DNA of 64,000 bases, from contig NC_089035.1 of assembly GCF_034140825.1 (NCBI RefSeq), positions 23,339,501 through 23,403,500 on the forward strand. Direction: 5' to 3'. The stretch is from Oryza sativa Japonica Group (lineage: Eukaryota > Streptophyta > Magnoliopsida > Poales > Poaceae). Below, piece by piece: positions 12,601 through 23,409 of the stretch. Below the pieces are notes generated by a model. The model saw nothing but the letters and a program-made list of their open reading frames with translations. It was not told the origin of the DNA and searched no databases. A program made the translations under genes and the position numbers. Numbering within the stretch: the stretch's first letter is position 1; every line of letters begins with the position of its first letter.

Positions 12601-15600
12601 GCAGTATTTTGATGCTAATCCCCTAAATATTATTATCCCATATTCCTATTTTTTATATGGTATGTTATTTTTATGCAGGACTCCCCTGAAGTGCATGCCA
12701 ATGCTGCCGAAATTCTTTGTGCCGTGACTCGATGTGCTCCTCCATCTCTTGCTGCAAAGATATGCAGCCCAAGGTTTCCATTTTATAACCTTGTTACAAA
12801 GTCACAGTTTAATCCTTATCTTGTGATTTCGGGAAACCTTTTTAAAATGAACTTTGTGCATGGATATTTTTTTTGCAATGGACAGAAAAAAAGATGTTTA
12901 TGCTGTTCTCCCAACTCTTCGATGAACTTTATAACCCTAAAGAGGTTTTGAATAATTTAGAACAACCAATCAAACAAATATGCTGTTCATTGTTGAATTC
13001 TGTTTGTGTCACCTTCTATCATATGTTCTATGAAATTTCAGTTTTGTTGGGAGGCTATTTCGTCATGCACTTGAAGAATCAAGGCCCAAATCCGTTCTAG
13101 TTCATTCATTGTCAGTGTGCATATCTCTGTTGGATCCAAAAAGATTGGCATCAGCTTCCTATCAAGCATTTAGAAGCAACTTAAGTCACGGGGCGTTGGT
13201 CACTGCCAGTCCAGAGACTGTTGATGGCATGCTTGAGAGCCTAGGTGAGTTCTGGATATGTCTTTGTGCTTTTTTTTGTTAGGAAAAAATCTTCTTTGGT
13301 TCATCTATACTCGACCTTATCATATGTTCCATTTCTAGGGTATCTTGCTACCTGCCCTTTGCAATGTTAAGTTTTTGTATATTGGTTATAACTGACCATT
13401 TTTGTAGGCAATTTGCTGAAGTTATTGGATACTTCTGATGCTGAAAATGTTTTGCCTACGACATATGGATGTTTACGCCCACCCCTTGGAAAACATCGTT
13501 TGAAGGTACTGGATGATGCAATGCTCATTTACAAATTACAACTGACCATTTATCCATTTCTGCATTCAATGATTATTTCTTGTTCTGTACAAAGTCATTT
13601 GCTTAATGGATGGATCTATGCATTTAATAAACATATTTAAATTGCCTAGATTTGTTTAGGTTTAGTCATTTTGTTTTGTAGATTTCAGTCTCGGACCAGA
13701 TGGAGTACAGAAAAGAAGGGACCCAGGACCTGTGCCAGTCTGGTCCACCTAATTGGATTGGGTCTGGTAAACCTAATTGGATTGGTGCTGCAATTGGCCC
13801 AGCAGATTGGGCGTCCCAGTATGATAGAATGTGTGACTCGAACCGTTTAAGGCCATTTAACCAATTAATTCACAGAAATGATGTTGCCGCCAGGGATTGA
13901 ACTCACGGTCTACAGCTACGGCATTTACACCTAAACTAGTTGAGCCTAGCTCATTTCTTGGTTTGCAGGAGTGTATATTTCAATATATAGAACATATCAA
14001 TAGTTTTTCATTATAAAATAAAAGGAAACGTGGTTCGTCCGATGACCTGATAATCTGATCATTTACCTGGTGCCCGTGGCTGGGTCATTCACTAGGCTGC
14101 CCTCATAAGACTGAGTTTTGGTATGTTCATCAATTCATTTCGGGTGAGATAGGAATATCCAAGAAAACAGAGATTCATGCATGCTCGAGTCCTTATGACA
14201 TCAAGTGTTCTTTTGTCATTAACCTTTATCTGCAGTGTATAACTCTTCATTCTTTTTAATTTTGGCATTGAAATTCTGTCTTGGTGATTGTCGTTACTTT
14301 TTTTTGGGTGCAATTGTACTAAGCTGGATTTATTCTTCCCCCCTAGATTGTGGAGTTCATCTCAGTTCTGCTGACAATTGGCAGTGAAACTGCTGAGAAA
14401 GAGCTTATCAGGCAATCGGCAATAAAGCGATCTGTTGATTTATTCTTCGAGTAAGTCCAATATTTTTTTTTCGAGAAAATTCGTTTGTTTCCTTGGTCTA
14501 ATGGCCCTTTCATACAATTCTGAACTGCAGGTACCCATATAACAATTTTTTGCACCATCATGTTGAGAATATTATTGTCTCTTGCCTGGAGGGTAAAAGA
14601 ACTGAACTTGTTGAGCATGTTCTTAATGACTGTGACATTGTTGGTAAAATTCTTGCCGCGGAAAAACTTTCTTCTTTGTCAACAGAGTCTACTGGGGTAA
14701 GTTGTTAACAGTCTGTGGTAATTTTGGATGTAATAATCCCCTTACATCATTTTTGTCTTGTGTGTAGCCTACTATACCTTCAGATGGTAAATCGATTCCC
14801 AAAATTGGGAATATTGGTCACATGACAAGAATAACCAACAAGCTTATTCAGTTGGGAAGCAGTAACGGCACAATCCAGATTCACTTGCAGGTGATATTTC
14901 CTTTCTTTCCATTGACTCAACAGTCTTTAATTTTTTGAACTATGAAGTACCTGAGTTCTCTGCTCACTGTCTCGAATTATTTTTTAACAATAGGAAAATA
15001 GTGAGTGGGTTGACTGGCAAACAGATGTTCTAGTCAAGCGTAATGAGGTGGAGAATGTTTATCATTGGGCTTGTGGGTATGTGACTGTTTCTTTTTTTGA
15101 TTGCATGCTAAACTTGCATGTCTTGCTTCTGTTTTTTCACTGAATAGTTTATCTATATGTCTTGTTGCTGCAGGCGCCCAACATCACTTCATGACCGTGG
15201 TAGGGATAGTGATGATGATGACTTCCGAGACAGGGATTATGATGTGGCAGCTCTTGCTAATAACTTGAGCCAGGCATTCCGATATGGGATATATAGCAAT
15301 GATGATATGGAAGAGGTGTGTGTTTTGAATGATTTTGTTTCTCTTGCTTTGATGGTTTGCGTCAGTCAACATGTTTCTCTGCCAGCACATTTTGTTAGGT
15401 TTAATTTGAGAGGATTCTATGGTGGATAAAATATCATTCTGTTACTCGTGCTATATATTATCTACTTGAGTGACTCACCAGCTCTAACCATGTTCCAGTT
15501 TTGCAGTTCCTTAAAGCCTTACTATACCAGATACTAATGATACTTGTTTGTTTCTTGAATGCAGAATCAAGGGACACTTGAACGGGATGATGAGGTATAT

Positions 15601-16564
15601 TTAAGGATGCTAGTTTACCCCCATTTATTGCTTTTTTGTTCTTTTCACCTGGTATTAAGTTCAATTTGATTAAAATTCAGTATAGTTCCTAAATGCTTGC
15701 TTCAATCAACCATGTAAAAAGAACAGAATGTTGCATGCGGATAATATAGTGTCTAGAACCATATTTGTTGAAGCTGTACTTTTGAGTGAGTGGATTTCCA
15801 TTGTTTTCTCCTTTCAGGATGTCTATTTTGATGATGAATCAGCAGAGGTCGTAATATCTTCACTGCGACTGGGAGATGATCAGGATGGGTAATTTGTGAT
15901 CTTAAAACATACTTTGGTATCTTTGGTTTTTTTGTCCTTGGGCTAATTATGTGTTTATGTATTTAAAAGCAGTTCCCTCTTTACAAATTCGAATTGGTTT
16001 ACATTTGATGGAGAGAGAGGTATTACTGACCGTTTGGCTGCGGTTCCTTCGTCTTCACCTAATTCAGAGGAGATTTCCCCAGACACTGAGGAAACTGATG
16101 ATGGTGAAGTCGTCATTGGTACTGAGGATCATATGGATACTGTCAATCTTGGGAATGGTCCTATCGAGGAGGCAGAAGATGCAGCGGAATTTACTAAACA
16201 CCCGGCTACTAGCACGGAGGATGAGCAACTACAAAACGCTGAAGGGATTGAGCGACACCTGGATGTTTCAAATGGTGATGCTGAAGCTAGTACAGAAGCT
16301 GCAGAGGCAGCACCAGTATCTTCAGCCCCATCTTCTGATGAGGTGCAGACAGAGAGAACTGCAGATGAACCCACTGGCTCATCTGATTCGGGTAATTCTG
16401 TCTCAGAAGTTTTGCCAGATCCTGAAGATAGTAGCATTGATCCAGCCAACACAGCAGTATCGTCTGAACAAACTGTGGATAACGAAGACGTGGAGTTACC
16501 AACTAAGGAAGTTCCGTCTGTGGATGTTGAAACTAAAACCGATGAAATCAAAGCAAATGAGTGA
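9659..16564 (+). CDS. SAPS-domain protein (SIT4 phosphatase-associated / PP6 regulatory subunit family)
   Basis: Nineteen exons join in phase to 772 aa: 9659-9697, 10558-10661, 11274-11360, 11443-11518, 11624-11698, 11870-11923, 12233-12292, 12366-12482, 12679-12773, 13042-13244, 13408-13505, 14347-14450, 14531-14696, 14768-14890, 14994-15076, 15174-15315, 15565-15594, 15818-15888 and 15973-16564. The protein opens MFWRMTGLSAASP-VDTILDKENFTLEELLDE, the usual plant start. The helical SAPS repeat region runs from about residue 76 (FPFIACEIFTCEIDVIL) to about 500. An Asp-rich stretch (RDSDDDDFRDRDYD) follows, then an acidic, Ser/Thr-rich, probably disordered tail in the last exon. SAPS proteins scaffold PP6/Sit4-type phosphatases and act in cell-cycle and signalling control; that role here is by family. 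The short last exons 15-18 are duplicated elsewhere in the window. Intron 11 (13506-14346) carries a SINE-like insert. Confidence 0.95.
13680..13960 (-). mobile_element. Candidate tRNA-derived SINE in SAPS intron 11
   Basis: On the minus strand a pol III A-box-like string (TAGGCTCAACTAGTTTAGG, near 13930-13950) is followed about 40 bases later by a B-box-like GAGTTCAATCCC (near 13891-13902). Spacing and order match a tRNA-type promoter. The body then extends toward 13680 and includes two copies of CCTAATTGGATTGG. Ends and target duplication were not resolved, so boundaries are approximate. Confidence 0.5.
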
Positions 16565-16693
16565 AGGGGCAGGAAATCTCATGGGCTAAAATGGCATAGT
16601 TGACCAGAACAGTTGTTAGTCAGATCGGTCAGAAAGACAAGCAAGCCTCACCTGCTCATCAGGCATGGACATGTCCGAAGCAAACTGCTGTAC

Positions 16694-16699
16694 AATAAA
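16694..16699 (+). promoter_or_regulatory. Canonical polyadenylation signal of the SAPS gene
   Basis: AATAAA lies about 130 bases after the stop codon at 16564, a usual distance for a plant 3' UTR. It is a motif match only. Confidence 0.5.
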
Positions 16700-16959
16700 A
16701 AGAGTGTACTATTTTTGCCATCCATTGTGGTCTATCCCTGTACAAAAATGATCACCATCATCTAACCGCACGCTCGTCATCGCAACATCTGAAACTGGTC
16801 AAAATTTGTTTCAAGTTCGCCTCCAGTTCATGGGAAAAATAGGTTGGTGCCAAACGTCATTTGTCAGTTAGTCTCTGTGTCGTGTCTTGATATATGGAAA
16901 AGAACATTCTTTGGATGGCAGCTAGTTTTGTCAACGTGGTCTTTTGTTTCCTTTTAGGT

Positions 16960-17715
16960 TTAACACTTTGAACTGTAATATGGGATGTGCTATTTATTTA
17001 TAGCCTAGCTATTATTTGTAATTTTTTCCAACATGACGTGGGTCAGTTCAAATGGAACACGTCCTTTTTGATAAAAACAAAATTTCTCTGCACTCTTACC
17101 CATTTGGTTTTCGAAACGATTTCCACATCAGCCTTTTGTTATGTTACTACATCACTATACTAGCTTTCATCAAAATTTGGACAATTTTATATGTTCTTGT
17201 ACAGCCCTTTTAAAGAGGGCCAATTGATCTTCACTTGAGCTTACGCTGCTTTCTACTACTCGACTCCCCGGGCTGCACATTGCACCTGTGCTGTGTAGTT
17301 CCTCTCCATGAGGCGCTCTTCCTGCTCGCGTGGATCGTAGTTGAGGGCGCCGACGTCGATGCTCCGGTGGCGGCGCTCCTCGAACTGCTTGCTCGCCGCC
17401 GGCTCCGGCTTCAGGTTGGAGAGGTTCTCCATGGCAGCCATCCTTATGCCGTCTTTGGAATTCGCCGTGTTGCGGTTGCGGTGCTTCGTTTCCAACGTGT
17501 AATGGAGCTTGTACTCCTGGCTCTTGTAGAGCACGTCCAACCGCCAATTTCCTTGTAGTTCTCTTGTAGAACGTGTAATGGTGCTTCGGTATGTCGTTGG
17601 GAATTTCCTTGCCGATGGCCACCGCCATCTTCATCCATCCACGGAATTTCACAAACTGGATCAGCATTGCCATCAAGTTTGGATCAATTTCGCAAGAAAC
17701 ATGAAAACATATCTA
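16960..17715 (-). repeat. Segment paralogous to the HDAC 3' end and flank
   Basis: This block matches 42860-43660 in the same orientation, including non-coding flank (shared GATGTGCTATTTATTTATAG and CATGACGTGGGTCAGTT). It contains the HDAC exon relict described separately. It lies tail to tail with the SAPS gene. Confidence 0.8.
17233..17626 (-). pseudogene. Relict of the last exon of the histone deacetylase gene
   Basis: The minus strand reads [15 protein letters not shown], then in a shifted frame [20 protein letters not shown] and [20 protein letters not shown]. These match the C-terminal exon of the intact deacetylase at 43132-43554. The copy has frame changes, loses about 20 codons near the tail and holds an extra duplicated segment near 17545-17590. 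The catalytic exon is absent; the next homology is to DNA upstream of the intact gene (17865 onward). It is a duplicated gene from which nearly all the body was deleted. Confidence 0.85.
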
Positions 17716-17864
17716 ATCTCTCGAGAGAACATTCTTCTGTAATCTCTTTCTCGATAATCTCTCACTCGTTATTTTTTTAACATTCTTCTATGTATCGGTT
17801 TGATACCTCTCTCGCTAAGCGCTCGGAATTACCCGCATGTGTGCCGGTGCATGCGCATGTGCGC

Positions 17865-18040
17865 CCGGCCATAACCCCGGCTGGCAAGAGGTGAAAAATT
17901 AGCTACGTTCCTATAATTTCCTCTCTTTTTATCCTTGTTGTTATTAGGCCGGTTTCTTGCATGTTCTGCTACATCCTTATAGACTTGTTTTTTTAGTAAT
18001 TTCCTTGCTCCTCTAATTTGGATGGGATTATTATTTTGTT
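17865..18040. repeat. Paralogue of the HDAC upstream region
   Basis: The stretch from CCATAACCCCGG through GAAATTAGCTACGTTCCTATAATTTC-like sequence to a TTGGATGGGA motif matches 45484-45780, upstream of the intact HDAC. It shows that the HDAC relict and transporter copy A came as one duplicated unit. The motif GCTCCTCT-ATTTGGATGGG at its right edge recurs at 34022. Confidence 0.7.
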
Positions 18041-19848
18041 TGCGCTCTCAGTCTAGCAGTATGCTACCCGCATGTTAAAAGAATTATTAATCGGTTTTGC
18101 TATAATTGTGGTAACACATTTTTTATGGAATCAGAGTCAAATTTTAGACAGTTAGATTTATGTAAGATTTGTGCATGCGTACGAGGGCCACTGACTTGGT
18201 TTTTTGGCGTCATTAAACAATGCAGTCAGTAGAAGAAGCAGAAGAAGCAGTTGTATTCTATCAAACAAAATAACGATAATCTGTCTGGATAATTAATTAA
18301 GGTTTGATTTAATATTTTTTTCATCTCGATTTGTCCTCACACTTTTGCATGAAGAGAAGCAAATCCAAACCTGAGTCATTAAATATGTGCTTTGCTTTCT
18401 CCTTACCCGAGCTAATGTTGCTCATCTTCCGGCACATTACCTAGTAGTAGCAAACATTGTCCAAGGCTACACATCAGTGGAAGAATGAAAATAGAGAACA
18501 AAAGAGAATGAAAAGTAGAGAAGTTACGATGTGCATATAATGTTCAACACTATAATTATATAATTATATTGTACTTACAACACACTTATATGATATAATT
18601 ACACTATACTTACACTACATTTACATTGTACACTACATTTACATTGTACTTACACTACACTTACACACTTAAATAGTACTTACGTTGGACTTACATAATA
18701 ATTATGTTGTACTTACATTTTAATTATTATGTAATTCCTATATTAAGCATACTGTAATAGTGTCAATCGGTTAATTAATTAGCTTGCTAGCTTCAGGGGT
18801 GCAAATATTATTTGTTTTTTCACGGTTTCCACAAATTCCCGATGCTGTTCTTGTTCCTTTTTCTTTGGCTAAAATTTAAGTTCCAAAAAAAGCTGTGTTT
18901 ATGCTAATTTTGATCGGAAGTCAAAAAAGGTCATCTTTTTTACCAAGGGACTACTAGATGGATATCCCAATAACTTCCACAGGCTCTACGGTTTGAGATA
19001 ATTAAATATGCAACTTCTTCCCAAGGGCTGCTCTACTATTTGGAAATAATTTAACATGAACTTCCCAAGGACGCTACGGTTTTAAGATAATTCATTAAAT
19101 TGATAACTGCATTGCATTCTATAGTTTGATATGCGTACATGTAATGCGTACATGTAATCCTCAAGATATCTCTACGTATAACTAATCTCGCATATCATGC
19201 CCATTCACAATTAGATCTCATCTCAACTCACAATAATAATCGACTATGCTAAAATTCCATCGACAATTTTTTTCATTAAGATTTGTCGAATTTTCAGCCG
19301 TTAATCTAACCATGAGATTCGTGCCCTCTTTGTGTCGGCACTCCCATGAAACGTAACTCGTGAGCACTTGACCACCTGGTGGTACTGTACATCCATGCAC
19401 ACGGCTGATTATCTTTGTCGCTCACTAATTAAATAGTTTAAAGTTGTTGTTAATCATCTAGTGTACGGTTTCCTGTCAAATTCATGTTACCCAAAAGCGT
19501 AGAGAGGATTAAAGCATGGTAATGATATGAGAGAGAGAGAGAGGAGGTAAGTTGAGGAAAAAAATTACAGTGTAAATATAGTACTTTTAGAGTGTAATTT
19601 GTTGTAATTACATTGTGACTCGTTGTAAATTACAATGTAATTCTATTAGACTTGTATGTAATTTATTTTTTTTCTATTTTTCACTAAGTGTAAGTTACAC
19701 TTTATTTTTAACTATAAGGTTATATTTAATAATGAATTCTGTGTTATGATACGTATGATTATATAAGTATTAAAAATCTGAGTGATTTTATGTCGGGTGA
19801 TCTAGATACTACATTAATATAACATGTGCACAAACAAATACGAAGATT
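18041..19848 (+). repeat. Upstream block of transporter copy A
   Basis: The left part (18041-18740) matches 34040-34930 and includes irregular repeats of TTACATTGTACTTACAC type near 18540-18700. The right part (18745-19720) is the unit present four times in the window (also 29440-30390, 34935-35850 and inverted 35905-36815). It includes a (GA)n run at 19531. The last 170 bp also match the region just upstream of the intact transporter at 49320-49507. Confidence 0.8.
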
Positions 19849-22420
19849 ATGGTGGCGGATAAGAGCCCTATCGACAAGGCTGTCCTCCATGGCAAACACG
19901 AGCAAGATGATCTACGGGACGATAAGGTGGTTTACGACGTGGAGTAGAAGCAACTCCTCCTTCCCACATGTCGGCGGTGCCGTACGCGCTATCGCAGGGC
20001 GGGTGGCTCAGCCTGGTGCTCTTCACCATGGTCGGTGCCAACTGCTTCTACACCGGCAAACTCATCGACCACTGCATGCGCGCCAATCGCTGAATATGGA
20101 GCTACCTAGACATTGGCCACCGCCTTCGGCGGCTATGGCCGGATGGCTATCAGCCTCGTCATGTACGTCGAGCTCTACTTTGTCGCCATCAGCTTCCTCA
20201 TTCTCGAGGGCGACAACTTGACAAGCTTCTCCCCAGCACGGTGGTGGAGATTCTATGGTACAGCTGCACGGGAAGCAGCTGTTCGTGCTCACGGTGGCCA
20301 TTGTCATCCTCTCGACGACGTGGCTCAAGAACCTCGCTGGTTTGGGCCGGCGTGGCCGACAAGTGCTTCCACATGGCGGGAAGCAACCTCTAGAATCTGA
20401 GCAGGTTGCCCACCACCTGCCCACCACCCTCAGCCTCTACTTCTTCATCTATTTCATCGGCCATGGCGTCTTCCCGACCGTGCACTCCTTGATGAAGTCT
20501 AAGAAGGATTTTCCTAAGGTACACTTTTTAAAATGTATTTATATGTTTTACTTGATAGTAAGTTTGCTAAATTTTGTGATAACAATCAACAATGTAAATT
20601 TAGAATTATGGTTAATGAAAATTGAAAAGTCAATGGTGGAATTAAATTAGCAACAGGTTTAGTAAGAATACAAACAAATTGTTTTTTATTACATGTATGC
20701 ATGGAAGACACGCACACTCATAAATATTTTTGAGAACTCGTACATCACTAATCATGCACACCTCTTAATCATCATCGCTGCTACGTTCTCATCATACTCA
20801 CCATTGCAGGTCTATATATACATCATGTAGATAAAATTTAAGCTAATAAGTTTATTTGATCGTCCAATAAGAATTAGGATCAGACGAAATGAACACTAAA
20901 ATCATTTATTAAAATAAGTTGTACTATCCTAAAAAAAGATGTAATGTTAATTTACAGTGATACGGAATGGCGAGTGCATTACTGGCAAGTGCAATATTCA
21001 CAATTTAGCATTAATATATATTTTTGCATAATGATGTAAATTTAGCGTAATGTCAGATTGGCCTTTAGACTAATTTGACGTGTGCGGTGACATGGAGGCG
21101 TACTGTGCTATATTATAGCCTATCACCCCAGTGGAATAAACTGGTGAATGGAGGCAATTAGGGTCGCCTCTCAACTATATTTGGTTACCTCTCATCCACC
21201 CATGTAAAAGCAATGTAGCTTAAAGATAAAGCTAATCATGAGCCGTCTAATATGGTTTAATTTATTTGCTAAAACTTGAACTTAGAATATGCGTCTAGCA
21301 CTTCAAATGAAATAATTGTATTAGCCATTTGAATACATAGTTTACGAAATTTTGTTTTTAAGTAATTTAATGCGTAGTCCAAAACAATTTTAGGTAAATT
21401 AAAAGGTAGCATATCTAAAGTTGGAAGATGTGTTGCATCATAAACTTTTCAATGCCAAGTTAAAATAGATATCTATTATGTCGTATATATTCTTGTACTA
21501 AGTTTAGACTCAACCAACAGCTATGAGAATTGTTAGGGATAAGATGCAAAAGTTGTAGGGCACTGACTATTGCTCAATTAACTCATGGAAGTTTCTTAAA
21601 CAATCTTGGACCTTTTACCATTCTTTTACTGATACTTATCCATGATCTAACGGCATATATTGTATCAACCGTTGCATTCAATGGTCCATATCTTCAGATG
21701 ATGTAGCTCAATGATGTTGCATTTTAAGTTTTACCTTTCACTTGGAGAGATTTGGCAAACAATGATAATTGATCATTGGATTATCAATTCCAATTATCGT
21801 AATTTGGTTTATGAAACCACGATGATGATGATAATGGATCAGTACTCCAATAATGTTCTATTCCTCTCCAATTAATATGCAGGTTTTGCTGATCTCTTCG
21901 GTGCTGTGCAGTCTCAATTACGCAGTGACAACATTATTGAGATATCTGATCTATGGTGAGGATGTGCAGGCGCAGGTGACGCTGAACTTACCCTCGGGGA
22001 AGCTATACACCAGGATCACCATCCTGACGACACTGATCTCCCTGCTAGAGAAGTACGGACTCGAGATCCAGCTCATTGCAACGGTGATAAAGGAGAAGCT
22101 GTCGTTGACGACGGCAGCGGCGACGGACGCCGAGAACAACAGGCAGACCAGGGTGCTCACCAGCACAGCCGTCGTTGTCAGCACGGTGGTGCTGGCGTGC
22201 ACGGTACCCTTCTTCAGCTACCTCATGTCGTTCAACGGATCTTCGCTGAACGTCACCATTGCCGTGTTGTTCCCATGCCTGAGCTACCTCAAGATCTACA
22301 TGCCCTGAGGAGGAGTTGGCCACTTCGAGGTGGCGGCGATCGTCGGGATACTGGTCATCGGAGTGTGCGTCGTCGTCGTTGGCACCTACACCTCCCTTCA
22401 CCAGATTATAGGCACATTTT
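19849..22420 (+). pseudogene. AVT1-like amino acid transporter, broken copy A
   Basis: Exon 1 homology runs 19849-20518 and exon 2 from 21883 to about 22420, with the intron position conserved with the intact gene at 49508. The ATG and the first 32 codons (MVADKSPIDKAVLHG) are kept, then an in-frame TAG stops the frame at the position matching DVE. Much of the first transmembrane region is deleted and other frame changes follow. Exon 2 keeps a long frame (VLLISSVLCSLNYAVTTLL) but has a TGA in place of a codon near KIYMP. The Cassandra element sits exactly at the end of exon 2. Confidence 0.9.
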
Positions 22421-22508
22421 TGTAACATCCCGGCCTAGGGCTTAATAGGATTAATAGAATACTCATATCAACAAGTTGCAACTTCTTTTCCGGAAGCCGA
22501 TCTCCAAA

Positions 22509-22568
22509 GAACTCCAGGGTTAAGCATGCTTGGCCTGGAGCAATTTGGGATGGGTGACCGATCGGGAA
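22509..22568 (+). other. 5S rRNA-like segment in the Cassandra 5' LTR
   Basis: It contains AACTCCAGGGTTAAGCATGC, then GGGATGGGTGAC with the spacing of the 5S gene A-box, intermediate element and C-box. The partner in the 3' LTR is at about 22997-23056. It is a fragment within the element, not a host 5S gene. Confidence 0.8.
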
Positions 22569-23092
22569 ATTCTTTCCGGGTGCACACGAGTGAGGACAAA
22601 GTGTGCAGAAAAGACATGTGTTGGTCCGTGAGGGCAGTCTATGACTTATGAAAGCTGCCAGATGTAAGTGGGCTCGACCTGGGAGAGGCAGGTCGTTACA
22701 AAATGGTATCAGAGCCGACTCTCGCGGTTTCACGGGCGCGTGTGTCGCAGTTGCGCAGGCATGGTGCGCATGGCTGGTGTAGACCTGGAGTGGTCACACA
22801 GCATGGCACATGCGCTAGCACTGGACACACGGACGTGGCCAAGAGAGGACGTTCCTGGCCTGGGGTTGATCGACGGGGGCGTCGATCTCTCTTAAGGGGG
22901 TGAGGGTGTAACATCCCGGCCTAGGGCTTAATAGGATTAATAGAATACTCATATCAACAAGTTGCAACTTCTTTTCCGGAAGCCGTTCTCTAAATAACTT
23001 CAGGGTTAAGCGTGCTTGGCCTGGAGCAATTTGGGATGGGTGACTGACCGGGAAATTCGGATTTCCCGGGTGCACACAAGTGAGGACAAAGT

Positions 23093-23243
23093 GTGCAGAA
23101 AAGACATGTGCCCCCTCTCTATGACCTATGAAAGCTGCCAGATGTAAGTGGCCTTGGCCTGGGAGAGGGTGCAGAAAAGACATGTGCCCCCTCTCTATGA
23201 CCTATGAAAGCTGCCAGATGTAAGTGGCCTTGGCCTGGGAGAG
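23093..23243 (+). repeat. 75-bp tandem duplication in the Cassandra 3' LTR
   Basis: Two adjacent, nearly identical copies (about 23093-23167 and 23168-23243) each begin GTGCAGAAAAGACATGTGCC. The 5' LTR has one copy. This explains the longer 3' LTR (350 against 280 bp). Confidence 0.85.
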
Positions 23244-23409
23244 GCAGGTCGTTACAATTTTAGTAATTAAATAAGTTTCAAATTCTTTTTTTACTTTGTC
23301 CTAAAAAAACAACAGATATGTTATACAGAGTGTTAAGAATCAACTGAGCGGCTATATATTACATGTGTACTCTCCTGGAATGCCTACGTGTATTATCACT
23401 AAGGAAGTT

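Larger units (their letters stand above)
22421..23256 (+). mobile_element. Cassandra-type TRIM retrotransposon carrying 5S-like sequence
   Basis: This is a small non-coding LTR element that looks structurally whole. Parts are 5' LTR 22421-22700, primer-binding site TGGTATCAGAGCC at 22704-22716, a short internal domain, a purine-rich tract at about 22894-22906, and 3' LTR 22907-23256. Both LTRs start TGTAACATCCC and end GTTACA. Each carries a stretch like plant 5S rRNA internal promoter sequence (GGTTAAGC-TGCTTGGCC, then GGGATGGGTGAC). Flanking ATTTT repeats (22416-22420, 23257-23261) fit a target duplication. The two LTRs differ, so it is not a very recent insertion. Confidence 0.9.

Noticed and set aside
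22509-22568. Possible host 5S rRNA gene
   Set aside because: Only the internal promoter-like part matches, it is diverged, and it lies inside both LTRs of a Cassandra element.
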